DNA from: Roseisalinus antarcticus
GTDB taxonomy: Bacteria > Pseudomonadota > Alphaproteobacteria > Rhodobacterales > Rhodobacteraceae
Direction: 5' to 3'
NCBI RefSeq assembly: GCF_900172355.1
Contig: NZ_FWFZ01000020.1
Span: forward strand, 1 to 64,000
Length of the DNA stretch: 64,000 bases
Shown: positions 44,566-53,289 of the stretch, one piece after another
How the letters are laid out: the number at the start of each line of letters is the position of its first letter
Numbering within the stretch: the stretch's first letter is position 1
Position numbers and translations under genes: made by a program
Notes under the pieces: generated by a model
Told to the model about the DNA's origin: nothing
Database searches by the model: none
Seen by the model: only the letters and a program-made list of their open reading frames with translations

Positions 44566-44974
44566 TTTTCGTTCCTAATTGTCCAAGGTAACCAGCTTCG
44601 CCTCGTCGGTGCCGACAGCGGGGCTGTAACGCGGCTCTCTGATTGATCTAGGCGTTTGCGAAGCCAGTGTATCTATGCCTGACCTTTGAGATTCAAGAGT
44701 GGTCATTGGCGCAGCCGCAGCGAAAGCTCACTTTGTCCGCACATCGAACCCTCGCCCGTTCAGCGTCGAAGGTCCGGTCTGGGTCAGAAATGCTCGGCAT
44801 TTGGGTCGGAATTGTTTGGCACGGCGCACTGACAGGATTCATGGAATTTGCCGGAAAGAGTCGGAAATGCGCGATATTCGACACAAACCTTCCCTTCCAG
44901 ATCTGACGATGGCTGAAGCCGGGCCGCATTTGTGCGGGGTCGCTGGGGTGTCTGTCTGCGCGGTGGCGGGGGCG
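44566..44974. other. 409-nt region without a recognisable gene
   Basis: Composition returns from AT-rich to GC-rich across this stretch. Several short frames exist in both directions, but none has a ribosome-binding site plus family-like sequence. It probably marks the right edge of the acquired segment that begins after the tRNA. No insertion-sequence ends or clear direct repeats were seen. Confidence 0.5.
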
Positions 44975-45304
44975 TCAGGCGTTCCGTGCGGGAGGATCGC
45001 GCCAGAGGGCGGCGAACAGACCCAGCGAGGCGCAGATGTTGCAGGCGGCGATCGCCCAGTAGAGCGGTGCCGGGCCGATCTCCGGCGTGGCGGCCAGGAA
45101 AATGGCAAAGCTTGTCCCGGCCGGAAGAAGAAGGAACGTCAGCCAGGCAAGTCCGCGCATCGCCCGGGAGAGGCCAGCCGCAAGCCCCAGGGACAAAAGC
45201 CCCGCGCCGATCAGGACGGCCGAGGCGAGCGCAGCGCCCATCGTCGCGGCGGCGGCCAGGTGGAGGGCGGCGGAGAGCATCAGGAAACGGGCGGCGGCTT
45301 TCAT
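44975..45304 (-). CDS. Small hydrophobic membrane protein
   Basis: A 109-residue protein made almost wholly of three or four membrane helices (for example LMLSAALHLAAAATMGAALA, VLIGAGLLSLGLAAGL, LAWLTFLLLPAGTSFAIFLA and WAIAACNICASLGLFAALW). Function unknown. GGAGG lies 6 nt upstream of the ATG, inside the end of the cytochrome-like frame, suggesting coupling. It is the last gene of the iorA-iorB-cytochrome series and may help anchor or assemble it. Confidence 0.6.
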   Translation of the reverse strand: MKAAARFLMLSAALHLAAAATMGAALASAVLIGAGLLSLGLAAGLSRAMRGLAWLTFLLLPAGTSFAIFLAATPEIGPAPLYWAIAACNICASLGLFAALWRDPPARNA

Positions 45305-45305
45305 C

Positions 45306-45940
45306 TCAATCCTCCGGATCGGCGGGGCAGGGTTGGCCGGCGACGCCCCAGATCAGAACGTCGTTCACGTGATCCTCCAGGGAATAGGGGGCCGGCTCTC
45401 GGGTGCCGCCCGGCGCCCATCCCCAGAGGACAAAGCCGTGGTGCCCCGCGTCCGTGACCAGGTGTTCGGCGAGGCCCATCCAGTCGCGCCCGCCGTTGCG
45501 CTCTGGGTCGGACAACTGGGCGCAGACTTCGGCGCTGGTCTTGCCGAACCACTCGAATTCGACGGGGGCCAGCTGCCAGGGCAGGCCCACATGCGGGGCC
45601 GCGTGGGGCAGGTCATTGGGCTGCTCCGATTGGGCGTGACAGGTGGCGCAGGGCAGGAATTCCACGCCGATCCGGCTGTCTCCGGCGTTGACGTTCATGC
45701 CGTGGGGGCGGGCCTCGCCGTAGGAGGGCCCGGACCACATCGGGACGTTCGACGGCCCGACATGGCAATTGGCGCAGCGGGGGTGGCTGGTGACCTCATA
45801 GATGCGGGCCCAGGCGTCCTGTCCTTCGGCGAGCGTCGCGGATGCGGGGGGGGGGCAAGCGGGATCGCGGGCCGGTCGTCACCCTCTGCAAGGGCCGGCT
45901 GGGCGGACAACAGGAGGGCGGCGAGACAGGTGCGGATCAT
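45306..45940 (-). pseudogene. Periplasmic c-type cytochrome-like gene with a frameshift at a 10-G run
   Basis: The first frame encodes a signal peptide (MIRTCLAALLLSAQPALAEG). After a run of ten C on the coding strand (G on the given strand, 45846-45855) the reading must shift. The next frame gives ATLAEGQDAWARIYEVTSHP, a haem motif CANCH, and later CATCH, then runs to the stop at 45306. With 8 or 11 C in the run the protein would be continuous, about 211 residues with two CxxCH sites. This could be a sequencing error, a phase-variable tract or a recent loss. It follows iorB, for which it could be the electron acceptor. Confidence 0.75.
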
Positions 45941-45949
45941 GGCGGGCCC

Positions 45950-48190
45950 TCAGACGAAGCGGATGAAGTTGTGGAACGGCATCTCGCGCAGGCGCTGACC
46001 CGTCGCGTCGAAGATCGCGTTTGCCAGCGCCGGTGCGGCGGGCGGAACGGGCGGTTCACCGATGCCGCGGACCGTGCGGTTGTTGGTCAGGGTGCGGACC
46101 TCGATCTGCGGTGTCTGGTAGAGGCGCATGCCTTCGGCCGCGTGGTAATTGGTCTGCTGCGCAATGCCGTCGGAATAAGTCACCTCGGAATTGATCGCGT
46201 GGCCGAGCCCCCAGACGACGCCGCCCTGGATCTGGTTCTCCGTATTGACCGGATCGACGATCATGCCGGCATCGGCGGCGACCCAGACCTTGTCCACGCG
46301 GATGCCGTCGGGGGTGTTCGTCACCTCGACAACCTCGGCCACCGGGACGCCGAAACTTTCCACCAGGGCCACGCCGCGGCCCTTGCCCTCGCCCAGGGGG
46401 GCGCCCCAGTCCGACATCTCGGCGACGGTGCGCAGCACCTCGGCCGCGACCGGCGAGTCGATCAGGCGGAGGCGCTCGTCGATCGGGTCGGCGCCGGCGG
46501 CGCGGATCAGCTCGTCGAGGAAGCTCTCGATGTAGAAGCCGCCCGACGAGGCGCCGACCGACCGCCAGCTGGATGTCGGCGCGAGTTCCGGAACGGCATA
46601 GGCCCGGACGCGGAAATCCGACAGGTTGCCGTAGGGCGCGTTCCAGACGCCGGCCGGGATCTGCAGGTCGGGCCCGGGAGAGGGCTGACCCAGCCGCCGG
46701 AATTGTGACCGCAGGGCCGATACGGCGGCCACCTGGATGTCAATCGTCCGGACCTGCCCGTCGCGAATGGCGCCCCTGCCGCGGGCCATGCCGATATGGC
46801 GGGGAAAGTCCTGCACGAAGTCCTCTTCGCGGGCATAGGTCATCTTGATCGGGGTGCCGCTCAGGCGCGTTGCGATCTCGGCGGCCTGCCGGACGAAGTC
46901 CAGCTCCAGCCGGTGGCCGAAACTTCCGCCGGAATGCTGGTTGTGGAAGACCACGGCGTCGGGCTCGTGGCCGGTCACGTCGGCCACGACCTGTTGCAGG
47001 AAGCCCGGCGTCTGGTGACCGGTCCAGACCTCGGCGCCGTCGTCCGTCACCCGGACGATGGCATTGAGTGGCTCCAGCGGCTGGTGAGCGACATAGGGCG
47101 TGCGATACTCGGCCTCGATTACCTCTGCGGCCGAGAGCGCGGCCCCAGCGTCGCCGATGTCGCGCCAGAGCCGGTCGAGCCTGTCTTCGGTGAAGGACCG
47201 GGCGACCTCGGCCCAATGGTCGGCCTGTTCGGGGGGATAGGGGGCGGGGGCCCAGTCGATCTCCACCGCCCTTGCGGCCTGGAAGGCTCGCCAGGTGTTG
47301 TCGGCCAGAACGGCGATGCCGTTGGTGATCTCGATGATGTCGCGCACGCCGGGCATGTCGCGAGCCGCGGACGCGTCATAGCCCAGCATGGCGGCCCGGC
47401 GCGGGTTCGTCCGGACGGTCGCATGCACCATGCCGGGCACCTCCAGGTCGATACCGTAAAGCTGCCGACCGGTGGACTTGGCGACCACATCGCGCCGCTC
47501 CGACGGCTTGCCGATCAGCCGCCACCGGTCCGGGGACCGGAGCGTGACCTGCTGCACCGGGTCCAGCGTCGCGGCGGTGGCTGCGAGGTCTGTGTAGGGC
47601 AGGCGGGTCCCGTCGGGCAGGACAACCGCCCCGCTCTCGGTCTTCAGCTCATTGACCGCGATGCCGGAAACCTCGGCGGCGGCCAGCTTGAGCGTCTCGC
47701 GGGCGACGGCGCCGGCCTGGCGGAGCTTATCGAAACTGTCCGGGGTGGAGGTCGACCCGCCGGTGCCCTGAAGCCCCGTGACCTTGACGAATGCGCCAAG
47801 CGCGGCCCGCGCGGTCTCGGCGCCCAGGCTCGTGTCGGTCGACAGGAAAGGGGCGCCTTCGGCAGCGAAGGCGTGGTTGTAATAGGCGGGGGACGGGGGG
47901 CCATACTCGGTCAAGAACTGGCCGTGGTCCAGGTCGAGCTCTTCGGCGATCAGGGTGGCCTGCATGTGGACCACGCCCTGGCCGATGTCGGCATGGGGGG
48001 TGATCAGGGTGATCCTGTCCGCGCTGATCTTGACCCAGGGGTTGAAGGTCGCCTCGTCCTCGGCCAGCCCGTCTTCCAGCGGGTTGGCATGTGGCCGGGC
48101 GACCATGAAAGTGCCGAAGGCCACGCCCCCGGCAATGGCGGCGGAGCCGATCAGAAAGGCGCGGCGGCCGACCTTGCGCAGTGTTCCCAT
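45950..48190 (-). CDS. Molybdopterin hydroxylase large subunit (IorB-like, xanthine dehydrogenase family)
   Basis: A 746-residue Mo-binding subunit resembling the beta subunit of isoquinoline 1-oxidoreductase and related aldehyde oxidoreductases. It has a Tat-type leader (GRRAFLIGSAAIAGGVAFGT, residues 9-28), so it is probably exported with IorA. Landmarks include HQPLEPLNAIVRV, GGSFGHRLELDFVRQAAEIA and the C-terminal VRGIGEPPVPPAAPALANAI, where the glutamate before PP fits the catalytic Glu. The start at 48190 is fixed by the Tat motif; the upstream open frame overlaps iorA and is not coding. The substrate is unknown. Confidence 0.88.
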   Translation of the reverse strand: MGTLRKVGRRAFLIGSAAIAGGVAFGTFMVARPHANPLEDGLAEDEATFNPWVKISADRITLITPHADIGQGVVHMQATLIAEELDLDHGQFLTEYGPPSPAYYNHAFAAEGAPFLSTDTSLGAETARAALGAFVKVTGLQGTGGSTSTPDSFDKLRQAGAVARETLKLAAAEVSGIAVNELKTESGAVVLPDGTRLPYTDLAATAATLDPVQQVTLRSPDRWRLIGKPSERRDVVAKSTGRQLYGIDLEVPGMVHATVRTNPRRAAMLGYDASAARDMPGVRDIIEITNGIAVLADNTWRAFQAARAVEIDWAPAPYPPEQADHWAEVARSFTEDRLDRLWRDIGDAGAALSAAEVIEAEYRTPYVAHQPLEPLNAIVRVTDDGAEVWTGHQTPGFLQQVVADVTGHEPDAVVFHNQHSGGSFGHRLELDFVRQAAEIATRLSGTPIKMTYAREEDFVQDFPRHIGMARGRGAIRDGQVRTIDIQVAAVSALRSQFRRLGQPSPGPDLQIPAGVWNAPYGNLSDFRVRAYAVPELAPTSSWRSVGASSGGFYIESFLDELIRAAGADPIDERLRLIDSPVAAEVLRTVAEMSDWGAPLGEGKGRGVALVESFGVPVAEVVEVTNTPDGIRVDKVWVAADAGMIVDPVNTENQIQGGVVWGLGHAINSEVTYSDGIAQQTNYHAAEGMRLYQTPQIEVRTLTNNRTVRGIGEPPVPPAAPALANAIFDATGQRLREMPFHNFIRFV

Positions 48191-48195
48191 GTGGC

Positions 48196-48654
48196 TCAGG
48201 CCCCCATCCGGCTTGCCGCCAACCGGACGGCCGCGCGGATCCGGGGATAGGTGCCGCAGCGGCAGAGGTTGCCCGACATCAACCGGTCGATGGTCTCGTC
48301 GGAGGGGTTCGGATCCCCCTCGAGCAGAGAGATCGCCTGCATGATCTGGCCGGACTGGCAGTAACCGCACTGGGCGACCTGGGTCTCGATCCAGGCCCGC
48401 TGGACCGGGTGCACGGAATCCTCCTCGCCGAGCCCCTCGATGGTGGTGATCCGGGCCCCGTCGAGCGTGCCGATCGGGTGTTGGCAGGCCCGCACGGCAA
48501 GGCCGTCCACATGGACCGTGCAGGCGCCGCATTGGGCGATGCCGCAGCCATACTTGGTTCCGGTCAGGCCCAGCTCGTCGCGCAGGACCCACAGCAGGGG
48601 CATGTCGGGTTCGACGTCGACCTCGTGGGATGTTCCGTTGACCGTGATCCGCAT
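48196..48654 (-). CDS. Molybdopterin hydroxylase [2Fe-2S] subunit (IorA-like)
   Basis: A 152-residue iron-sulphur subunit. The plant-type cluster ligands are C37, C42, C45 and C57 ([13 protein letters not shown] region), and the second cluster ligands are C96, C99, C131 and C133 ([11 protein letters not shown] and [11 protein letters not shown]). It passes electrons from the Mo site to the next carrier, plausibly the cytochrome encoded downstream. It is 5 nt upstream of iorB and divergent from the TetR gene. Confidence 0.92.
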   Translation of the reverse strand: MRITVNGTSHEVDVEPDMPLLWVLRDELGLTGTKYGCGIAQCGACTVHVDGLAVRACQHPIGTLDGARITTIEGLGEEDSVHPVQRAWIETQVAQCGYCQSGQIMQAISLLEGDPNPSDETIDRLMSGNLCRCGTYPRIRAAVRLAASRMGA

Positions 48655-48704
48655 GGGTGACCTCCTCGAACAACTCTACCCAGCCGGACCCATCGCCCGC
48701 GCTG

Positions 48705-48753
48705 TTGACAGATTTACATATTTTGAAAAAATGTCAAGTCGGGGGATTTGACA
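48705..48753. promoter_or_regulatory. Candidate promoters and operator between tetR and iorA
   Basis: TTGACA occurs at 48705-48710 and 48748-48753, and its inverse TGTCAA at 48732-48737. The first with AAAAAT (48727-48732) gives a plus-strand promoter for the TetR gene; the inverse copy reads TTGACA on the minus strand towards iorA. The arms at 48705 and 48732 form an inverted repeat. This AT-rich stretch is the obvious control region for both genes. Confidence 0.45.
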
Positions 48754-48783
48754 ATGGAATGATTGCCTCGCCATGTGTCGCAG

Positions 48784-49350
48784 ATGACCGATCCGGACTC
48801 CGCCATCCTCGACGCCGCCGTGCGCATCTTCGTGCGCTACGGGATGCGCCGTGCGACCATGGCCGATATCGCCGAGGAGGCCGGGCTTTCGCGGCAGACG
48901 CTCTATGACCGGTTCGGGGGCAAGGACGGGATCGTCGTGGCCTCGATCCGGCACCTCGGCGACGTGACCTGCGACCGGGTGCAGGCGGGCTGGACAGAGG
49001 CGCCGGGACTTGCCGCGCGGCTCGACATCTATTTCCGGATCGCGGTGCTGGAGGTGTTCGACATGTTGCAGGCCTCGCCGGATGCCGACGACGTGCTGGC
49101 CGGCCAGGGGCCCGCCGCGCAGCAGGCGGCCCGGGACGCGGAACGGCGCAAGCGGGCGATGATCGCGGACATGCTGCGCGAGACCGTTCCCGACCTGCCG
49201 CCGGACGTGCCGAACCGGGACGAAATCGCGGGCTTCGTCACGTCGGCCGCGGCCCAGGCCAAGTATTCCATGACTGACCGGGCTGATCTGACCATCTTCC
49301 TCGCCACCCTGAAGGCTGCGACCCTGGCGCTGACCCGAACGGCGCTGTAG
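48784..49350 (+). CDS. TetR-family regulator
   Basis: A 188-residue repressor-type protein. The N-terminal HTH reads ILDAAVRIFVRYGMRRATMA then DIAEEAGLSRQTLYDRFGGK (about residues 8-48), and the C-terminal ligand domain is not recognisable. It is divergent from iorAB and probably controls it. ATG 48784 is chosen; a TTG at 48763 is in frame but adds non-conserved residues. No strong ribosome-binding site is visible for either. Confidence 0.88.
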   Translation: MTDPDSAILDAAVRIFVRYGMRRATMADIAEEAGLSRQTLYDRFGGKDGIVVASIRHLGDVTCDRVQAGWTEAPGLAARLDIYFRIAVLEVFDMLQASPDADDVLAGQGPAAQQAARDAERRKRAMIADMLRETVPDLPPDVPNRDEIAGFVTSAAAQAKYSMTDRADLTIFLATLKAATLALTRTAL

Positions 49351-49363
49351 CGGGCCCACCCGG

Positions 49364-50284
49364 TCAGGTGAGCGCCTGTCGGATGATCCCCAGCAGCCGT
49401 TCGGCCAATGGGCTGATCTGGCGGTCCTTGCGGCGGATCAGGTGATAGGGCGGCATCTCGACCGGCGTGGCCATCGGCAATGTCCGCAGCCCGTCCGGCG
49501 CAGGCCCGCAGATCACCTGGGCCACCTCGCGTGAGACCGGGGCGATCGCATCGGTGCTGTGCAGGCAGGCGATCGTGACCAGCAACGAGGTGGTGTTGAT
49601 GACTTCGGAGGGCTGGGCCACGCGTGCGTCCCGCAACGCGGCCTGGAACGCCTCTCGCAGGGGGGTGCCGCGCGCCTGCACAACCCAGGCAAAACCCGCG
49701 ATCGCGGCGTAGGGCAGCGGCCCGGCCGCCGACAGCGGATGGCCGGCGCGGACCACCAGCCGCGTCTCTTCGGCCCGGCGGCCCAGCACGTCGAACTCGC
49801 GCATGTCCGCGTCGGGCGGCACCCGGCACAGGACGAAATCCCGCTTGTCCTCCGTCAGCGCGGCCATCAGCTGCACGCTGGGGCCGACCTGCACATGGAC
49901 ATCGGCGTCGGACACGTCCTCGCGCAGCCGGCGCAACGCGGGCACCACGAGGCCCACGGCCGCCCCGGTCACCGCGCCGACGCGCACGGTGCCGCTGCGG
50001 CCCGCGCGAAAGGCCTGCACCTCGAGGGCCGTGACCTCCAGATCGGACAGCAGCGCCCCCGCGCGGCGGGCCAGCACCCCGCCGATGGGCGTCGGGCGCA
50101 TCCCCTTGGGGTGCCGCTCGAAGACCTCTGCGTGCAGGTCACGCTCCACCTCGCCCAGCATCCGGGACGCGGCGGGCTGCGAAATCGCCAGCCGGTCGGC
50201 GGCGAGGGACAATTGCCCGGTCTCGGCGATGGCATGGATCAGCCGGTAGTGACGCAGCTGCAGACGGCTCAGGGGATCGGACAT
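49364..50284 (-). CDS. LysR-family regulator
   Basis: A 306-residue LysR regulator. The N-terminal winged HTH reads HYRLIHAIAETGQLSLAADR then LAISQPAASRMLGEVERDL (about residues 12-50), and the C-terminal co-inducer domain spans 95-300. It is transcribed divergently from the sugar-acid dehydratase and dehydrogenase genes, so a role in their sugar-dependent control is likely. GbpR-like sugar regulators have this architecture. Confidence 0.9.
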   Translation of the reverse strand: MSDPLSRLQLRHYRLIHAIAETGQLSLAADRLAISQPAASRMLGEVERDLHAEVFERHPKGMRPTPIGGVLARRAGALLSDLEVTALEVQAFRAGRSGTVRVGAVTGAAVGLVVPALRRLREDVSDADVHVQVGPSVQLMAALTEDKRDFVLCRVPPDADMREFDVLGRRAEETRLVVRAGHPLSAAGPLPYAAIAGFAWVVQARGTPLREAFQAALRDARVAQPSEVINTTSLLVTIACLHSTDAIAPVSREVAQVICGPAPDGLRTLPMATPVEMPPYHLIRRKDRQISPLAERLLGIIRQALT

Positions 50285-50291
50285 GCCGGGA

Positions 50292-50320
50292 TTGATATGC
50301 CGATGTCGAAAAATTGCAAT
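50292..50320 (+). promoter_or_regulatory. Candidate promoter of the arabinonate/galactonate operon
   Basis: TTGATA (50292-50297), a 17-nt spacer and TGCAAT (50315-50320) form a plausible sigma-70 pair. A 10-bp palindrome AATTGCAATT (50312-50321) overlaps the -10 box and could be part of a LysR-type site. Confidence 0.35.
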
Positions 50321-50494
50321 TGAAGGTTATATGGTGCCACCCGTAGCCTTGGCGGCGAACATCGGTCCCCGGCCCGCCGCGTCCGAGAGGATGGCGAATT
50401 GCCAGGCGCACGGGCCCGCGCGATCATGGACAGCATCACACAAAGTCGGCAGGTTCGGCCGCGACCGTCCCGCCACCCCAGGAGGAACACCCCA

Positions 50495-52237
50495 ATGGCA
50501 TTCACCCCCGCGAAATGGCCCCGGAAACTGCGCTCTCAGGAATGGTTCGGGGGGTCGAGCCGGGACGCGATCTATCACCGCGGCTGGATGAAGAACCAGG
50601 GCCTGCCCCACGACATGTTCGACGGGCGGCCCGTGATCGGGATCATGAACACCTGGTCCGAACTCACGCCCTGCAACGCCCATCTGAAGGATCTGGCGGA
50701 GCGCGTGCGCTGGGGTATCCTCGAAGCCGGCGGTTTCCCGGTCGAGGTGCCCGCCTTCTCGGCCTCCGAATCGGCGTTCCGGCCCACGGCGATGATGTTT
50801 CGCAACCTCGCCTCGATGGCGGTCGAGGAACAGATGCGCGGCCAGCCGATGGACGGCTGCGTACTGATGGTCGGCTGCGACAAGACCACGCCGTCGCTGC
50901 TGATGGCGGCGGCCTCGACAGACCTGCCCTCGATCGTGGTGACCGGCGGCCCGATGCTGAACGGCTATTTCGCGGGCGAGCGGGTGGGCTCGGGCACGCA
51001 TCTGTGGAAATTCTCGGAAGCCGTGAAGGCCGGTGAGATGTCGGCGGAGGAGTTCCACGAGGCCGAGGCCTCGATGTCGCGCTCTCCGGGTTCGTGCAAC
51101 ACCATGGGCACCGCGTCGACCATGGCGTCGATGGCCGAGGCGCTGGGCATGGCGCTGTCCGGCAATGCCGCGATCCCGGCCGTGGACAGCCGTCGCCGGG
51201 TGATGGCGCAGCTGACAGGGCGGCGCATCGTGCAGATGGTCAAGGACGATCTCAAGCCGTCCGACGTGATGACCAAGGACGCCTTCGCCAACGCGATCCG
51301 CACCAATGCCGCCATCGGCGGGTCGACCAACGCGGTGATCCACCTGCTGGCGATCGCCGGGCGTGTGGGCGTGGACCTGACGCTCGAGGATTGGGACGCG
51401 CTGGGCCGCGACGTGCCGACCATTGTCAACCTGATGCCGTCGGGCAAATACCTGATGGAGGAATTCTTCTATGCCGGCGGACTGCCGGTCGTCATCAAGC
51501 GGCTGGGCGAGGCGGGGCTGCTGAACAAGGACGCGCTGACCGTCTCGGGCGAGACTGCCTGGGACCAGGTGAAGGACGTGATTTCCCACAACGAGGACGT
51601 GATCCTGCCCGCCGACAAGGCCCTGGCGCAATCGGGCGGCATCGCCGTCGTGCGTGGCAACCTCGCGCCGCAGGGCGCGGTGCTGAAGCCCTCGGCGGCG
51701 ACCGAGGCGCTGATGGTCCACCGGGGCAGGGCGGTCGTGTTCGAGGATATCGACGACTACAAGGCCAAGATCGACGACGAGGCGCTCGATATCGACGAGA
51801 CTTGCGTGATGGTCCTGAAGAACTGCGGGCCCAAGGGCTATCCCGGCATGGCCGAGGTCGGCAACATGGGGCTGCCGCCGAAGGTCCTGCGCAAGGGCAT
51901 CACCGACATGGTGCGGATTTCCGACGCGCGGATGTCGGGCACCGCCTACGGCACCGTGGTGCTGCATACCTCGCCCGAGGCGGCGGCGGGCGGCCCCCTG
52001 GCCATCGTGCAGGACGGCGACATGATCGAGCTGGACGTGCCGAACCGCCGTCTGCACCTTGACGTTTCGGACGAAGAGATCGCCCGGCGCCTCGAAGCCT
52101 GGCAGAACCCGATCCAGCTGCCGGTGGGCGGCTATGCGCAATTGTTCCATACCCATGTGGAAGGCGCGGACACCGGCGCCGATTTCGACTTCCTCAAGGG
52201 GTGCCGCGGGGCGCCTGTGGGCAAGGAATCCCATTGA
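50495..52237 (+). CDS. IlvD/Edd-family sugar-acid dehydratase (L-arabinonate dehydratase type)
   Basis: A 580-residue iron-sulphur dehydratase that removes water from aldonates to give 2-keto-3-deoxy acids. Cluster cysteines are C60 (LTPCN), C128 (GCDKTTP) and C201 (PGSCNTMGTAS), with K130 next to the second. Sequence features and the following gene point to L-arabinonate (possibly also D-galactonate/D-fuconate) rather than dihydroxy-acid dehydratase. GGAGGA at 50481-50486 sets the start at 50495. Its TGA overlaps the next ATG (TGATG). Confidence 0.85.
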   Translation: MAFTPAKWPRKLRSQEWFGGSSRDAIYHRGWMKNQGLPHDMFDGRPVIGIMNTWSELTPCNAHLKDLAERVRWGILEAGGFPVEVPAFSASESAFRPTAMMFRNLASMAVEEQMRGQPMDGCVLMVGCDKTTPSLLMAAASTDLPSIVVTGGPMLNGYFAGERVGSGTHLWKFSEAVKAGEMSAEEFHEAEASMSRSPGSCNTMGTASTMASMAEALGMALSGNAAIPAVDSRRRVMAQLTGRRIVQMVKDDLKPSDVMTKDAFANAIRTNAAIGGSTNAVIHLLAIAGRVGVDLTLEDWDALGRDVPTIVNLMPSGKYLMEEFFYAGGLPVVIKRLGEAGLLNKDALTVSGETAWDQVKDVISHNEDVILPADKALAQSGGIAVVRGNLAPQGAVLKPSAATEALMVHRGRAVVFEDIDDYKAKIDDEALDIDETCVMVLKNCGPKGYPGMAEVGNMGLPPKVLRKGITDMVRISDARMSGTAYGTVVLHTSPEAAAGGPLAIVQDGDMIELDVPNRRLHLDVSDEEIARRLEAWQNPIQLPVGGYAQLFHTHVEGADTGADFDFLKGCRGAPVGKESH

Positions 52238-53163
52238 TGGCCCCGCTGAACGTCGCCCTTGTCGGTGTGGGCAAGATCGCGCGGGACCAGCACATCCCGG
52301 CGATCGCGGCCAATCCCGGCCTGACCCTCGCCGCGACCGCCAGCCGCAACGCCTCGGTCGAGGGGGTCGACGCCTATCCCGACCTCGCGGCGCTTCTGGC
52401 CGCGCGGGAGGATATCGACGTCGTCTCGCTCTGCACCCCGCCGCAGGTGCGCCATGCCGATGCCCGGTTGGCGCTGGAGGCCGGCCGGCACGTCATGCTG
52501 GAAAAGCCCCCCGGCGCCACGCTGGCCGAGGTCCATGACCTGATCGCACTGGCCGCGGCCCGGGGCGTGACGCTGTTCGCCACCTGGCATTCGCGGCAGG
52601 CCCACGCGGTCGAGGCCACGAGGGGCTGGCTTGCGGACAAGACCATCCGAAAGGTGGAAGTCATCTGGAAGGAGGATGTGCGCCGCTGGCATCCCGGCCA
52701 GGAGTGGATCTGGGACGCAGGCGGCCTCGGCGTCTTCGATCCCGGCATCAATGCCCTGTCCGTGCTGACCGCGATCTTTCCGCGGCCGCTGCATATCACG
52801 CGGGCGGATCTGACGTTTCCGGGCAACCGCGACACGCCGATCGCGGCGGACCTGACCTTCTCCGATCCGGGCGGGGCCGATGTCACCGCGGTCTTCGACT
52901 GGCGCCAGGAGGGGCCGCAAACCTGGGACGTGCGCCTGACCACCGACGCGGGCAGCGCCGTCCTCTCCTCGGGCGGCGCCTTGCTGCACGTGGACGGTGT
53001 CGAGACGGCGGTCGGCCAGGACCGGGAGTATCCCGGCCTCTATGCCCGCCTGTTGGACCTGGTCGGGACCGACACCAGCGAGACCGACCTGTCGCCGATG
53101 GTCCACGTCGCCGATGCCTTCACTCTAGGCCGCCGACTGACGACCGACGCGTTTCATTTCTGA
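52237..53163 (+). CDS. L-arabinose / D-galactose 1-dehydrogenase (Gfo/Idh/MocA family)
   Basis: A 308-residue NAD(P)-dependent aldose dehydrogenase. It strongly resembles the Azospirillum brasilense L-arabinose 1-dehydrogenase: VGKIARDQHIPAI at the Rossmann turn, EKPPGATL with K90, FATWHSR, EDVRRWHPGQEWIW and GGLGVFDPGINALS with D168 and N172, which match its catalytic Lys/Asp/Asn with a one-residue offset. The product lactone would be opened and dehydrated by the upstream enzyme. No lactonase or sugar transporter is in the window. Confidence 0.85.
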   Translation: MAPLNVALVGVGKIARDQHIPAIAANPGLTLAATASRNASVEGVDAYPDLAALLAAREDIDVVSLCTPPQVRHADARLALEAGRHVMLEKPPGATLAEVHDLIALAAARGVTLFATWHSRQAHAVEATRGWLADKTIRKVEVIWKEDVRRWHPGQEWIWDAGGLGVFDPGINALSVLTAIFPRPLHITRADLTFPGNRDTPIAADLTFSDPGGADVTAVFDWRQEGPQTWDVRLTTDAGSAVLSSGGALLHVDGVETAVGQDREYPGLYARLLDLVGTDTSETDLSPMVHVADAFTLGRRLTTDAFHF

Positions 53164-53165
53164 GC

Positions 53166-53183
53166 GTCCGCCGCGCGGCGGAC
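53166..53183 (+). terminator. Terminator-like hairpin after the dehydrogenase gene
   Basis: GTCCGCC (53166-53172) pairs with GGCGGAC (53177-53183) around GCGC, 2 nt after the stop codon. There is no T-tract. It probably marks the end of the sugar operon before pqi. Confidence 0.4.
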
Positions 53184-53289
53184 CCCGTCGCGCGGCGCTT
53201 TGTCGGCCGGAGAATGGACGATCCGCCGATCCTGCACTACCTAGGGCACTGACGCAGAGAGCGTCGGCCGACGAAAGGGCAGGCGGTCA

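Noticed and set aside
43640-44974. Integrative element with attL/attR at tRNA-Arg
   Set aside because: No second copy of the tRNA 3' end and no integrase gene were found; only composition and position suggest transfer.
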